DNA of 64,000 nucleotides from an uncultured Pelagibacteraceae bacterium. Lineage in GTDB: Bacteria; Pseudomonadota; Alphaproteobacteria; Pelagibacterales; Pelagibacteraceae. The translations under genes and the position numbers were made by a program. The stretch covers positions 124,001-188,000 of the forward strand of contig CACMKP010000001.1 in NCBI GenBank assembly GCA_902614355.1. The letters are read 5' to 3'. Shown here piece by piece: positions 36,159 to 44,884 of this stretch. The notes below the pieces were generated by a model, which was given only the letters and a program-made list of their open reading frames with translations, was not told where the DNA came from and did not search any database. Position 1 is the first letter of the stretch; every line of letters starts with the position of its first letter.

Positions 36159-37163
36159 TTGAATAATTCAATTAAAAAAGACACTCAAGCGCTTTTAAAA
36201 TTTGTTTACTCAGACAATAACTCATTAAGTGTGATATTTAGTGATAATAACCTTCTAATGGGGATTGTAGGTGAATTTAATAAAAATTTAAAAGAATTAG
36301 AGAAAATTACTGGAGCAAGCTTGTATTCCAGAGGAAATTCAATACTTATTAAATCTACTGATGAAAAAAATGAAATTGTTAAAAATGCTATTCAATTTTT
36401 AGCAGACCAATTTTTGAATAATGGAAATATTGAAAACAAAGATATCTTATCATCTGTGGACCAATTTATGATTAATGAAAAAGTTAAAAACCCAAATGTA
36501 ACTGATATTATTAAAACACCTAAAAAATCTATTATTCCAAGATCTGAAAAACAAAAAAGATATGTTAGAGCTTTAAGGGAAAGTGAAATAGTTATTTCTG
36601 CTGGTCCAGCAGGAACAGGAAAAACTTTTCTTGCTGTAGCTGTTGGCCTTACTATGCTTTTAGAAAAAAAGATTGAGAGAATTATTCTATCAAGACCAGC
36701 TGTTGAGGCGGGTGAAAGACTGGGCTTTTTACCAGGAGATATGAAAGAAAAAGTAGATCCATATCTAAGACCTCTGTACGATTCACTTTACGATTTATTT
36801 CATTTTGAAAAAATTCAAAGGATGATTGAAATAGGAGATATTGAGATTGCTCCTTTGGCATTTATGAGAGGTAGAACTCTTAAAAATTCTTTTGCAATTC
36901 TAGATGAAGCTCAGAATGCAACAGACACTCAGATTAAAATGTTCTTAACAAGAATCGGCGAAAACTCAAAAATAGTAGTTAATGGTGATCCTTCACAGAT
37001 AGACCTTCCAAATAAACATATGTCAGGTTTGGATAGAGCTAAGAAATTATTATCCCATTTAGATGAAATTAAAGCTATAGATTTTGATCACTCAGATGTT
37101 GTAAGACATCCTTTAGTGTCTAAAATTGTAAAAGCATATTCTAGTGACAATGATCAAAGTTAA
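36159..37163 (+). CDS. PhoH-family ATPase
   Basis: RNA-associated P-loop ATPase of 334 residues beginning at a TTG codon two bases after miaB. A KH-like N-terminal part (LMGIVGEFNKNLKELEKITG) precedes the ATPase with Walker A AGPAGTGKTFLAVAVG near residue 150, RPAVEAGERLGFLPGDMKEK, Walker B SFAILDEAQNATD near 247, and VVNGDPSQIDLP. PhoH and YbeY are neighbours in most bacteria and probably act together in RNA maturation; here they overlap. No standard ATG would preserve the length. Confidence 0.95.
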   Translation: MNNSIKKDTQALLKFVYSDNNSLSVIFSDNNLLMGIVGEFNKNLKELEKITGASLYSRGNSILIKSTDEKNEIVKNAIQFLADQFLNNGNIENKDILSSVDQFMINEKVKNPNVTDIIKTPKKSIIPRSEKQKRYVRALRESEIVISAGPAGTGKTFLAVAVGLTMLLEKKIERIILSRPAVEAGERLGFLPGDMKEKVDPYLRPLYDSLYDLFHFEKIQRMIEIGDIEIAPLAFMRGRTLKNSFAILDEAQNATDTQIKMFLTRIGENSKIVVNGDPSQIDLPNKHMSGLDRAKKLLSHLDEIKAIDFDHSDVVRHPLVSKIVKAYSSDNDQS

Positions 37164-37611
37164 TGTCCTCACCGAGGAAAAATCTTGGTCAAAAAAAATT
37201 AAGAAAAAGGAATTTTTTTTTAACCAACTATGCAGACACTTTCCAAAAAAATTTAAATTTATAAATAAAAGAGTTTATTTAACATTATTACTTTCTAACA
37301 ATAGAAATGTTAAAAAATTAAATAAAAAATTTAGGAAAAAAGATAAACATACAGATGTGTTATCTTTTCCATTGCAAAAAAAAATAAAGAATTTCAAAGA
37401 AGTTTATTTAGGAGATGTTATTATAAGTTTTAATTATATGAATAAACCTAAAAATATAAATAATTATGATTTTAAAGAAAAAGTTACAAAAATTTTTATT
37501 CATGGTTTTTTACACTTACTAAATTATAATCATATAAAAGAAAAGGAATATCAGATAATGTTTCGTGAAGAACAAAAAATATTTAGATCAGTTAAAAAAA
37601 TTTTAATTTAA
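37150..37611 (+). CDS. ybeY: Endoribonuclease YbeY (16S rRNA maturation factor)
   Basis: Zinc-dependent RNase needed for 16S rRNA 3'-end maturation and ribosome quality control. About 153 residues with the catalytic metal site H-x3-H-x5-H as HGFLHLLNYNH near residue 117, and the upstream DKHTDVLSFPLQ strand. The ATG at 37150 is chosen over a GTG six bases earlier. The protein is very lysine-rich. It overlaps phoH by 14 bases and lnt follows after one base. The corC gene that usually stands between ybeY and lnt is absent. Confidence 0.93.
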   Translation: MIKVNVLTEEKSWSKKIKKKEFFFNQLCRHFPKKFKFINKRVYLTLLLSNNRNVKKLNKKFRKKDKHTDVLSFPLQKKIKNFKEVYLGDVIISFNYMNKPKNINNYDFKEKVTKIFIHGFLHLLNYNHIKEKEYQIMFREEQKIFRSVKKILI

Positions 37612-37612
37612 G

Positions 37613-39157
37613 TTGAATAAAAAATTTTTAATAGAAATATTACTTTTATTGATCTTAGGAGGACTAACATCTTTAAGTCTTCCACCTTTAAATTATTTTT
37701 TTATAAATTTTTTTACATTGAGTTTTTTCTTTATTTTTTTATTTAAGAAACTTAATGATCAAAAGAAAGGAAATTTTTTTTTTCTTTATGGTTGGCTATT
37801 TGGTTTAAGTTATTTTTTAAGCAATTTATATTGGATAAGCATATCACTTACTTTTGACCCAAATTTTAAATTTTTAATACCAGTTGCTTTAATTCTTATT
37901 CCGTCTTTTTTGGGTCTATTCTTTGGGTTAGCAACATTTATTTTTTATAAATTTGGATTAAAAACATTATTAAGCTCTTTTTTTTTATTTTCCCTTCTTT
38001 TTGGACTAGTTGAATTTTTAAGAGGAAATATTCTTACAGGTTTTCCTTGGAACTTATTTATTTATAGTCTTTCGGAGAACCTTAGCTTTATAAGTTTTGC
38101 ATCTGTTATTGGAACATACGCACTAAATCTTTTAATAATTAGTTTTTTTTCTGCACCTGCAATTTATATTTTAAGAAAATCAAAAGTTGAAAGTTTTATT
38201 TCTATTTTAATTTTATTAATTCCAATATTATTTTTAATTTATGGAAAATCATATAAGCAAAGTTTTTTAAATGAAAAAATTGTAAAAAATCCTTACGTGA
38301 TAAGGATAGTTGGATCAAATATAAGTTTAGATAGGTTTTATAGTGACAATCAAGCAGAAAATATCATTAATGAGTTGATAAATTTAAGTTCACCCGAACC
38401 TTATAAAAAAACCTTTTTTTTGTGGCCAGAAGGAATCATACCAAATACATACTTAGATGAATTAAATTCATATGAGAGTTTATTTGCTGAAAACTTTAAT
38501 GAAAATCATTTAATAGGACTCGGTATCTCTAGTAGAACATTAATAAATGAAAATTATAAGTATTTTAATTCACTCTCACTTATTGATAATGAATTAAACT
38601 TACTTCAAAATTACAATAAAATAAATTTAGTTCCTTTTGGTGAATTTCTTCCATTTGAAAATTTGCTTAATAAAATTGGTTTAAAAACAATCACAAATAA
38701 CATTGGATCTTTTACTAAGGGAGGTGAAAGAAAGGTTATCCAAATTAAAAATAACTTTCAAGAGTTAAAATTTTTACCATTAATTTGTTATGAGATTATT
38801 TATAGTGGCAATCTGACTAAAGATAATGATTATGATTTTATAATAAATATATCAGAAGATGGATGGTTTGGTAAATCTGTCGGGCCAAAGCAACACTTCT
38901 CTCACAGTATATTCAGAGCTATTGAAACCGGAAAATATGTCTTAAGGTCAGCTAATAATGGTATGACGGCAATAATTAATCCTCTAGGGGAGATCGAAAA
39001 AAAAATTGATTATAACAAAGATGGTTTTATTGATTTCGAAAAAAGAAGAGACTTTAATCAAACTATATTTTCTTTATATGGAAACAAAATATTTATCTTA
39101 TTAATTTTGTTGTATATTTTATTAATTTTTTCATTTAATAGGATCAAAGATGAGTAA
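37613..39157 (+). CDS. lnt: Apolipoprotein N-acyltransferase
   Basis: Adds the third acyl chain to the N-terminal cysteine of lipoproteins in the inner membrane. The 514 residues begin at TTG, carry an N-terminal block of about six to seven hydrophobic helices, then a periplasmic nitrilase domain with the catalytic triad in LWPEGIIP (Glu), [12 protein letters not shown] (Lys) and [12 protein letters not shown] (Cys), followed by [19 protein letters not shown], and end in one more helix. The several lipoproteins in this window (LptE-like, DUF3576, BON) are likely substrates. It overlaps metK by eight bases. Confidence 0.97.
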   Translation: MNKKFLIEILLLLILGGLTSLSLPPLNYFFINFFTLSFFFIFLFKKLNDQKKGNFFFLYGWLFGLSYFLSNLYWISISLTFDPNFKFLIPVALILIPSFLGLFFGLATFIFYKFGLKTLLSSFFLFSLLFGLVEFLRGNILTGFPWNLFIYSLSENLSFISFASVIGTYALNLLIISFFSAPAIYILRKSKVESFISILILLIPILFLIYGKSYKQSFLNEKIVKNPYVIRIVGSNISLDRFYSDNQAENIINELINLSSPEPYKKTFFLWPEGIIPNTYLDELNSYESLFAENFNENHLIGLGISSRTLINENYKYFNSLSLIDNELNLLQNYNKINLVPFGEFLPFENLLNKIGLKTITNNIGSFTKGGERKVIQIKNNFQELKFLPLICYEIIYSGNLTKDNDYDFIINISEDGWFGKSVGPKQHFSHSIFRAIETGKYVLRSANNGMTAIINPLGEIEKKIDYNKDGFIDFEKRRDFNQTIFSLYGNKIFILLILLYILLIFSFNRIKDE

Positions 39158-40319
39158 TTTAAAAGATTTTCTTTTTACTAGTGAGTCGGTTTCGGAGGGA
39201 CATCCAGACAAAGTTTCCGACAGAATATCCGATATGGTTGTAGATACTTATTTATCTAAAGATCCTTACGCAAGAGTTGCTTGTGAAACTCTTACAACTA
39301 CTAATAAGGTTGTTTTAGCCGGAGAGGTGAGAGGACCAGAGATTAATAAAGAAGATCTTATAAAAAATGTTAGGGACTGCATTAAAGATATTGGTTATGA
39401 TCAAGAAGGTTTTACTTGGAAAGAAGCTACAAAAATAGAGACCCATCTTCACTCACAATCTTCAGATATTGCTATGGGAGTAGATTCCAAGGGGAATAAA
39501 GATGAAGGAGCTGGAGATCAGGGAATAATGTTTGGATATGCATGTGATGAAACTGATGTTTTAATGCCTGCACCAATTCATTACTCACATAAAATTTTAA
39601 GACTAATGGCTGAGGATAGAAAATCTGGAAAATTAAAAAATATTGAACCTGACTCTAAAAGCCAGGTCACATTTGAATACATAAACGGAAAACCAGCAAA
39701 AGTTAAGTCAGTGGTTATATCTTCTCAGCACTCAGTCAATGCGAGTCAAAAAGAGGTCAGAGAAATACTTAGGCCATATATGTTAAAATCAATTCCAAAA
39801 GAATTTATGGAAGATTTTAATGATGATGAATTTTATGTAAATCCTACTGGAAATTTTGTTATTGGAGGTCCTGATGGGGATTGTGGACTGACGGGAAGAA
39901 AAATTATTGTAGATACATATGGTGGTGCTGCTCCCCATGGCGGTGGAGCGTTTTCAGGAAAGGATCCAACCAAAGTTGATAGATCTGCCGCTTATGCCGC
40001 AAGGTATATTGCAAAAAATATTGTAGCTTCAAAAATTTCAGATAAATGTTTAATCCAGTTAGCGTATGCAATTGGAGTATCAAAACCTTTGTCAATTTAT
40101 GTAAATCTTTTTGATAATGATTTAGATAAAAATAGATTTGTTACAGAAAAAATTAAAGAAAATTTTGATTTAAGCCCCCGAGGTATAAGAGAAATGTTGG
40201 GTTTAAATAAAGCTATTTATGAAAAAACAGCTGCTTACGGTCATTTCGGAAGAACACCTGAAAAAGACGGATCTTTTTCTTGGGAAAATACTGATAAAAT
40301 AAGTGTTTTCACTAAATAG
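39150..40319 (+). CDS. metK: S-adenosylmethionine synthetase
   Basis: Makes SAM from methionine and ATP. The 389-residue protein has [20 protein letters not shown] at the start, the signature [15 protein letters not shown] near residue 117, the late [19 protein letters not shown] near 268, and [12 protein letters not shown]. Length is typical. It overlaps the end of lnt, leaving no leader for a SAM riboswitch. A hairpin terminator lies 58-82 bases after its stop. Confidence 0.98.
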   Translation: MSNLKDFLFTSESVSEGHPDKVSDRISDMVVDTYLSKDPYARVACETLTTTNKVVLAGEVRGPEINKEDLIKNVRDCIKDIGYDQEGFTWKEATKIETHLHSQSSDIAMGVDSKGNKDEGAGDQGIMFGYACDETDVLMPAPIHYSHKILRLMAEDRKSGKLKNIEPDSKSQVTFEYINGKPAKVKSVVISSQHSVNASQKEVREILRPYMLKSIPKEFMEDFNDDEFYVNPTGNFVIGGPDGDCGLTGRKIIVDTYGGAAPHGGGAFSGKDPTKVDRSAAYAARYIAKNIVASKISDKCLIQLAYAIGVSKPLSIYVNLFDNDLDKNRFVTEKIKENFDLSPRGIREMLGLNKAIYEKTAAYGHFGRTPEKDGSFSWENTDKISVFTK

Positions 40320-40325
40320 TTTTTA

Positions 40326-40353
40326 TTGAATAATCAAAAAACTTTACTATATT
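40326..40353 (+). promoter_or_regulatory. Candidate promoter of the nusA-infB operon
   Basis: TTGAAT at 40326-40331 and TATATT at 40348-40353, spaced by 16 bases, are the same elements as those proposed before rho. Transcription from here would start near 40360, ahead of the hairpin at 40377-40394, which would then sit in the nusA leader. The match is by eye only. Confidence 0.45.
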
Positions 40354-40376
40354 TCCATAACATACTTGAATTCAAT

Positions 40377-40401
40377 AATGGGCTTTGGCCCATTTTTTTT
40401 T
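40377..40401 (+). terminator. Intrinsic terminator between metK and nusA (possible nusA attenuator)
   Basis: AATGGGC (40377-40383) and GCCCATT (40388-40394) pair in a 7-bp stem with loop TTTG, followed by T through 40401. It can end metK transcripts. Because a candidate promoter lies upstream of it, it may also attenuate nusA transcription. It is one of only two clear GC-stem-plus-T-run terminators I found in the window. Confidence 0.85.
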
Positions 40402-40414
40402 GGATTAAACAAAC

Positions 40415-41968
40415 ATGTTAAATAAAAGAGCTGATAAATTAGAACTGTTAAGAATTGCTGAAGCAGTAGCTTTAGAGAAAGCTATAGACAAAGAATTAAT
40501 TATCAATTCTATGGAAACTGGTATTGCAAAAGCTGCTAAGTCAAAGTTCGGCCAGGATAATGAAATAAAAGTTGCTATTAATAGGGATAGTGGAGATATT
40601 GAAATCTTTAGAAAGTTGATAATCTCGGATAACCCTGAAAATTCTAATACAGAAATTAAATTAAAAGATGCAATAATTTTAAATGAACAAAATAAAAATA
40701 AAAAAATTGGTGACGAAGTTCTTCAACCACTTCCAGCATTTGATTTTGGTAGAATAGCTGCTCAAACTGCTAAGCAAGTAATCAACTTCAATGTTCGTGA
40801 GGCAGAAAGAGAAAGGCAGTTTAGTGATTTTAAAGATAAAAAAGACACTATCTTAAGTGGGATAGTGAAAAGACTTGAATTTGGGAATGTAATTGTGGAT
40901 CTAGGTAGAACTGAGGCAATAATCCAAAAAAATGAACTTATTCCTAGAGAAAATATAAAAGCTGGAGATAGAATCAAAGCTTATTGTTATGACGTTAGGA
41001 GAGAAAACAAAGGTCAGCAAATATTTTTATCTAGAGCTCATTCAAAATTTATGGAAAGGCTTTTTGTTCAAGAAGTGCCAGAGATTTATGATGGATTAAT
41101 TGAGATTAAATCATCCTCTCGAGATCCTGGAAGTAGAGCAAAAATTTGTGTTAAAGCTATTGATACCTCACTAGATCCAGTTGGTGCATGTGTTGGAATG
41201 AGAGGATCAAGAGTGCAAGCGGTAGTTAATGAATTACAAGGTGAGAAAATTGATATAGTAAATTGGTCAGAGGATCCAGCAATTTTAGTTTCAAATGCAT
41301 TATCTCCTGCTGAGGTTCAAAGAGTAAACGTTGATATTGAAAGAAAAAAATTGGATGTGATTTTAACTGAGGAAAATTTAAGCAAAGCCATAGGACGTAG
41401 AGGACAAAATGTGAGACTTGCAACAAAATTGTTAAATTTTGAAATCAATATAATGACAGATCAAGAAGACTCTGAAAGAAGACAACAAGAATTTAAAGAA
41501 AAAACAGAAAATTTTGTTAAAAATCTGGAGTTAGATGAAACATTAGGACAATTACTTGTTGCGGAAGGTTTTTCAACTATTGATGATATTAAAGATAGCT
41601 CTTTAGATAACTTCAAAAAAATTGAAGGTATTGAGGAAGATACAGCTAAAGCTTTGATCGAACGAGCAAAAGAATTTCACAAAAAAGATCAAGAAGATAT
41701 TTCACAGAGAATAAAAGACTTAGGAATTTCTGACGATCTAGTTAATCTAAAAGGTTTGACACCAGGAATGTTGTTAACTTTAGGTGAACAAAAGATATTA
41801 AAACTTGAGGATTTTGCTGACTTAGCATCTGATGAATTGACAGGGGGTTTCGACGTAATAAAAGGTGAAAAAATAAGGATCCAAGGATATTTGGAGGATT
41901 TTGCATTATCGAAATCTGAGGCAGATGATCTCATAATGTCAGCTAGACAAATAATCTATAAAGATTGA
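40415..41968 (+). CDS. nusA: Transcription termination/antitermination factor NusA
   Basis: RNA-polymerase-associated factor affecting pausing, intrinsic termination and antitermination. The 517 residues show the N-terminal RNAP-binding domain, an S1 domain near 135-205 (GIVKRLEFGNVIVDLGRTEAII), two KH domains (VGACVGMRGSRVQAVVNELQ and LSKAIGRRGQNVRLATKLLN) and a C-terminal acidic region with two helix-hairpin repeats (LLVAEGFSTIDDI; LNLKGLTPGMLLTLGE-like). rimP, which nearly always precedes nusA, is missing from the locus. infB follows after ten bases. Confidence 0.97.
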   Translation: MLNKRADKLELLRIAEAVALEKAIDKELIINSMETGIAKAAKSKFGQDNEIKVAINRDSGDIEIFRKLIISDNPENSNTEIKLKDAIILNEQNKNKKIGDEVLQPLPAFDFGRIAAQTAKQVINFNVREAERERQFSDFKDKKDTILSGIVKRLEFGNVIVDLGRTEAIIQKNELIPRENIKAGDRIKAYCYDVRRENKGQQIFLSRAHSKFMERLFVQEVPEIYDGLIEIKSSSRDPGSRAKICVKAIDTSLDPVGACVGMRGSRVQAVVNELQGEKIDIVNWSEDPAILVSNALSPAEVQRVNVDIERKKLDVILTEENLSKAIGRRGQNVRLATKLLNFEINIMTDQEDSERRQQEFKEKTENFVKNLELDETLGQLLVAEGFSTIDDIKDSSLDNFKKIEGIEEDTAKALIERAKEFHKKDQEDISQRIKDLGISDDLVNLKGLTPGMLLTLGEQKILKLEDFADLASDELTGGFDVIKGEKIRIQGYLEDFALSKSEADDLIMSARQIIYKD

Positions 41969-41978
41969 GAGATGAGCA

Positions 41979-44195
41979 ATGGAGAACAAAAAAACAAAAC
42001 TAACAATTTCTGGTGGTCCTAAAAAGTCTTTCAAAAATATTGACAGCCTAAATAATCAAGGAAAAAAAACAGTTATAATTAATAAGCAGCCATCTAAATT
42101 CTCGGGAAAGGGTAAAACTTTCAAGGGCAGTAGTTATAAATCATCATCACCTACCTTTAAAAAAGGGGCTAATCACAAGATAAACTTAAAAATAAGCAAT
42201 TCTAATTTAGGTATAAGTGATTTTGAAAAACGTAAACTAGCAGAGCAAAGGGCTACTAGAAAATTCAAAAGTGAAGATGATAATGATAAAAAAACTAGAT
42301 TAAGTTCAAAAAAGAGAGATGTTAAATTGACAGTCTCAAGAGCTTTAAGTGACGAAATAGAAACAAGAGAGAGAAGTTTAGCATCTGTTAAAAGAGCAAG
42401 GCAAAAGGAATTAAAAAACATTAATAAAGATGACAATAGTGAAAATAAAAAATCAATTAAAAGAAATATAAATATTCCTGAAGCTATAACGGTGAGAGAA
42501 TTAGCAAATAAAATGGCAGAGCAGTCTAGTAATGTAATTAAACATTTATTTGGTATGGGGGTGACCGTAACAATCAATCAAACTTTGGCTGCAGATACAG
42601 CAGAGTATCTTGTAAAGGAATTTGGACATAATCCAATTCGTGAGGAAAAAGCTGAGGAGATTATTAAAAAGATAAAAGATTCTAGAACTGAAAACCTGAA
42701 GACTAGAGCACCAATAATAACAGTGATGGGTCATGTTGATCATGGAAAAACATCTGTCTTAGATGTTTTGAGAAGTGCAAATGTTGTATCCGGAGAATTC
42801 GGTGGTATAACACAACATATTGGAGCTTATCAAATTAAAAGTGGCAACAATAATTTAACTTTTATTGATACACCAGGACACGCTGCTTTTACAGAAATGC
42901 GTGCGAGAGGATCAAAATTGACTGATATTGTTGTTTTAGTTGTTGCTGCAGATGACGGCGTTAAACCACAGACTGTAGAGTCAATAAAGCATGCGAAGGC
43001 TGCAAAAGTTCCAATAGTCGTCGCAATAAACAAATGTGATTTGCCTGATGCTGATCCTCAAAAAATAAAAAATCAATTGCTGGAGCACGAATTGATAGCA
43101 GAAGACCTATCGGGAGATACTTTGATGGTTGAAATATCAGCTAAAACAAAATTAAACTTGGATAAACTTCTTGAGGCAATAACTTTACAAGCAGAAATCT
43201 TGGATTTAAAAACTGATTTTGAATCGAAAGCAACTGGTATTGTTTTAGAGTCTAAAATTGATACAGGTAGAGGTCCAGTAGCAAATATTATTGTAACAAG
43301 TGGAACTTTAAAAAAAGGGGACTTTTTTGTTAGTGGAATTAAATGGGGTAAAATTAGAGCAATCATAAATGATAAGGGTAAAAATATTGAACAAGCTATA
43401 CCTTCAACACCTGTCGAAATATTGGGAATTAATGGTGCTGCGAAATCGGGAGATGATTTTATTGTTTTAAATAATGAAAAAGAAGCAAAAAATCTTAGTG
43501 AGAATAGAGCAGAGGAAAGTAAGGATATTAAGAATCCATTATCATTTGCGACTCAAGAGTCTGCATTTTCAAATAATTCATTTAAAGATTTAAATTTGAT
43601 TATTAAATCAGATGTACATGGATCCTCAGAGGCTATTAAAAGTGCTATTAATCATATTAAACATGATGAAGTGAAGCCTAAAATTATTTTGGCGGATATA
43701 GGTATGGTAACAGAAACTGACGTAATATTAGCAAAAGCATCAAAGGCAGTCCTAATAGCTTTTAATGTAAAACCAAGTAAAGAAGCAAAAAAACTAGCTG
43801 AAGAAGAAAATATTAAGATATCCTCATATAATATAATTTATGAAGTTCTAGATTTTGTTAAAAAAAGTATGTCAGGTTTACTAGCTCCAGATTTGCAAGA
43901 AAATATTATTGGTACAGCCCAAATTCTTGAAATTTTTAAAGTTTCTGGTGCGGGCAAGGTTGCAGGTTCCAAAGTGACTGATGGTGAAATTCTTGCGAAC
44001 TCTAGTGTTAGGATTATTCGAGATGGCGCAATTATCTATACAGGTAAAATAGCGACGATATTTAGAGAGAAAAATCAAGTAAAACAAGTAGATAATGGCC
44101 AAGAATGTGGTATCGCCTTAAAAGATTACATGGATTTCCAAAAGAACGATACAATTGAGGCTTTTAATGTTACATCTACGGAAAGGTCAATATAA
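41979..44195 (+). CDS. infB: Translation initiation factor IF-2
   Basis: GTPase that places initiator tRNA on the small ribosomal subunit. The 738-residue protein has a charged, lysine-rich N terminus, the IF2_N element (EAITVRELANKMAEQSSNVI near residue 170), and the G domain starting APIITVMGHVDHGKTSVLD near 243 with DTPGHAAFTEMRARG and NKCDLPDAD. The C-terminal domains follow, with LNLIIKSDVHGSSEAIKSAI, VLIAFNVKPSKEA and ILEIFKVSGAGKVAG. It is shorter than many alphaproteobacterial IF-2 proteins, mainly in the N terminus. Confidence 0.98.
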   Translation: MENKKTKLTISGGPKKSFKNIDSLNNQGKKTVIINKQPSKFSGKGKTFKGSSYKSSSPTFKKGANHKINLKISNSNLGISDFEKRKLAEQRATRKFKSEDDNDKKTRLSSKKRDVKLTVSRALSDEIETRERSLASVKRARQKELKNINKDDNSENKKSIKRNINIPEAITVRELANKMAEQSSNVIKHLFGMGVTVTINQTLAADTAEYLVKEFGHNPIREEKAEEIIKKIKDSRTENLKTRAPIITVMGHVDHGKTSVLDVLRSANVVSGEFGGITQHIGAYQIKSGNNNLTFIDTPGHAAFTEMRARGSKLTDIVVLVVAADDGVKPQTVESIKHAKAAKVPIVVAINKCDLPDADPQKIKNQLLEHELIAEDLSGDTLMVEISAKTKLNLDKLLEAITLQAEILDLKTDFESKATGIVLESKIDTGRGPVANIIVTSGTLKKGDFFVSGIKWGKIRAIINDKGKNIEQAIPSTPVEILGINGAAKSGDDFIVLNNEKEAKNLSENRAEESKDIKNPLSFATQESAFSNNSFKDLNLIIKSDVHGSSEAIKSAINHIKHDEVKPKIILADIGMVTETDVILAKASKAVLIAFNVKPSKEAKKLAEEENIKISSYNIIYEVLDFVKKSMSGLLAPDLQENIIGTAQILEIFKVSGAGKVAGSKVTDGEILANSSVRIIRDGAIIYTGKIATIFREKNQVKQVDNGQECGIALKDYMDFQKNDTIEAFNVTSTERSI

Positions 44196-44199
44196 TATA

Positions 44200-44568
44200 A
44201 TGGCTGATCGAATAGGAAAACAATTTACTCAAAGACAACTTAGAGTTGGAGAAATGGTAAAACAGTCTTTGAGTATGATCTTTATAAGGAATGAAGCAAA
44301 AATTCCTAATTTAGAAACAAACAACATAACTGTAACAGAAGTAAGAATGAGTCAAGATTTAAAAATAGCTAAAGCATATGTGTTGCCATTAGGCGGTAAA
44401 GATGCTGATAAAACGATTGAAAAATTAAAAGAATATTCTTTTTTAATAAGAAAAATTTTGTCTCAAAAAATAACCGCAAAATTTTTGCCTAAAATCCTTT
44501 TTAGAAAAGACGAGTCTTTTGAATATGCAGAAAAAATTGAAAATTTAATAAAACAAGCAAACAAGTAG
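44200..44568 (+). CDS. rbfA: 30S ribosome-binding factor RbfA
   Basis: KH-fold assembly factor for the 30S subunit. The start at 44200 (MADRIGKQFTQRQLRVGEMV) gives 122 residues; an upstream ATG inside infB is unlikely. The KH-like core has TVTEVRMSQDLKIAKAYVLP and the end FRKDESFEYAEKIENLI matches the family's FxxD-x-S motif. It lies four bases after infB. truB, which usually separates rbfA and rpsO in alphaproteobacteria, is not here. Confidence 0.95.
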   Translation: MADRIGKQFTQRQLRVGEMVKQSLSMIFIRNEAKIPNLETNNITVTEVRMSQDLKIAKAYVLPLGGKDADKTIEKLKEYSFLIRKILSQKITAKFLPKILFRKDESFEYAEKIENLIKQANK

Positions 44569-44578
44569 GAAAATAAAT

Positions 44579-44827
44579 ATGAGCAAAAAATCAGCAGAAT
44601 TAGCTATTCACGATAAGGATACGGGATCATCTGAGATTCAAATAGCTTTATTAACTGAAAAAATTGAGAATTTATCTAAACATATTAAGCAGTTTAAAAA
44701 AGATAAACATTCCTCAGTTGGCTTACTTAAAGCAGTTAATAAGAGAAAAAAATTGTTAGATTACCTTAAAAGAAATAAGGTTGATTCTTACAAAAATGTA
44801 CTGTCGAAATTGAAATTGAGAAAGTAA
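44579..44827 (+). CDS. rpsO: Ribosomal protein S15
   Basis: Binds the central domain of 16S rRNA. The 82 residues keep DTGSSEIQIALLTEKIENLSKHIK, the H-S-S-x-GLL turn and KRKKLLDYLKRN, but the first helix is about seven residues shorter than in E. coli S15 (89 residues), and HSRRGL of most bacteria reads HSSVGL. A ribosome site AGGAAA precedes the ATG. It follows rbfA by ten bases and precedes pnp, the usual order. Confidence 0.97.
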   Translation: MSKKSAELAIHDKDTGSSEIQIALLTEKIENLSKHIKQFKKDKHSSVGLLKAVNKRKKLLDYLKRNKVDSYKNVLSKLKLRK

Positions 44828-44841
44828 AAATCAAAATAGAT

Positions 44842-44884
44842 AGAACGGAATGAAACGAAAAGAACGAAACGAAATGGAAATGAA
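44842..44884 (+). repeat. Purine-rich quasi-repeat in the pnp leader
   Basis: The 57-base spacer between rpsO and pnp ends in a tract of about 43 bases made of short GAA-CG/GAA-TG units (for example GAACGAAACGAAATGGAAAT), with only isolated C or T. It runs into the pnp start codon. It cannot form the RNase III hairpin known in the E. coli pnp leader. It may act as a ribosome-binding or autoregulatory element; see findings. Confidence 0.6.

Noticed and set aside
39100..39170. A SAM riboswitch before metK
   Set aside because: The metK ATG lies inside the end of lnt (8-base overlap), leaving no leader, and no conserved kink-turn or aptamer core is seen.
44155..44199. Longer rbfA starting inside infB
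   Set aside because: The added 15 residues are not family-like; the RbfA start MADRIGKQF is at 44200, four bases after infB.
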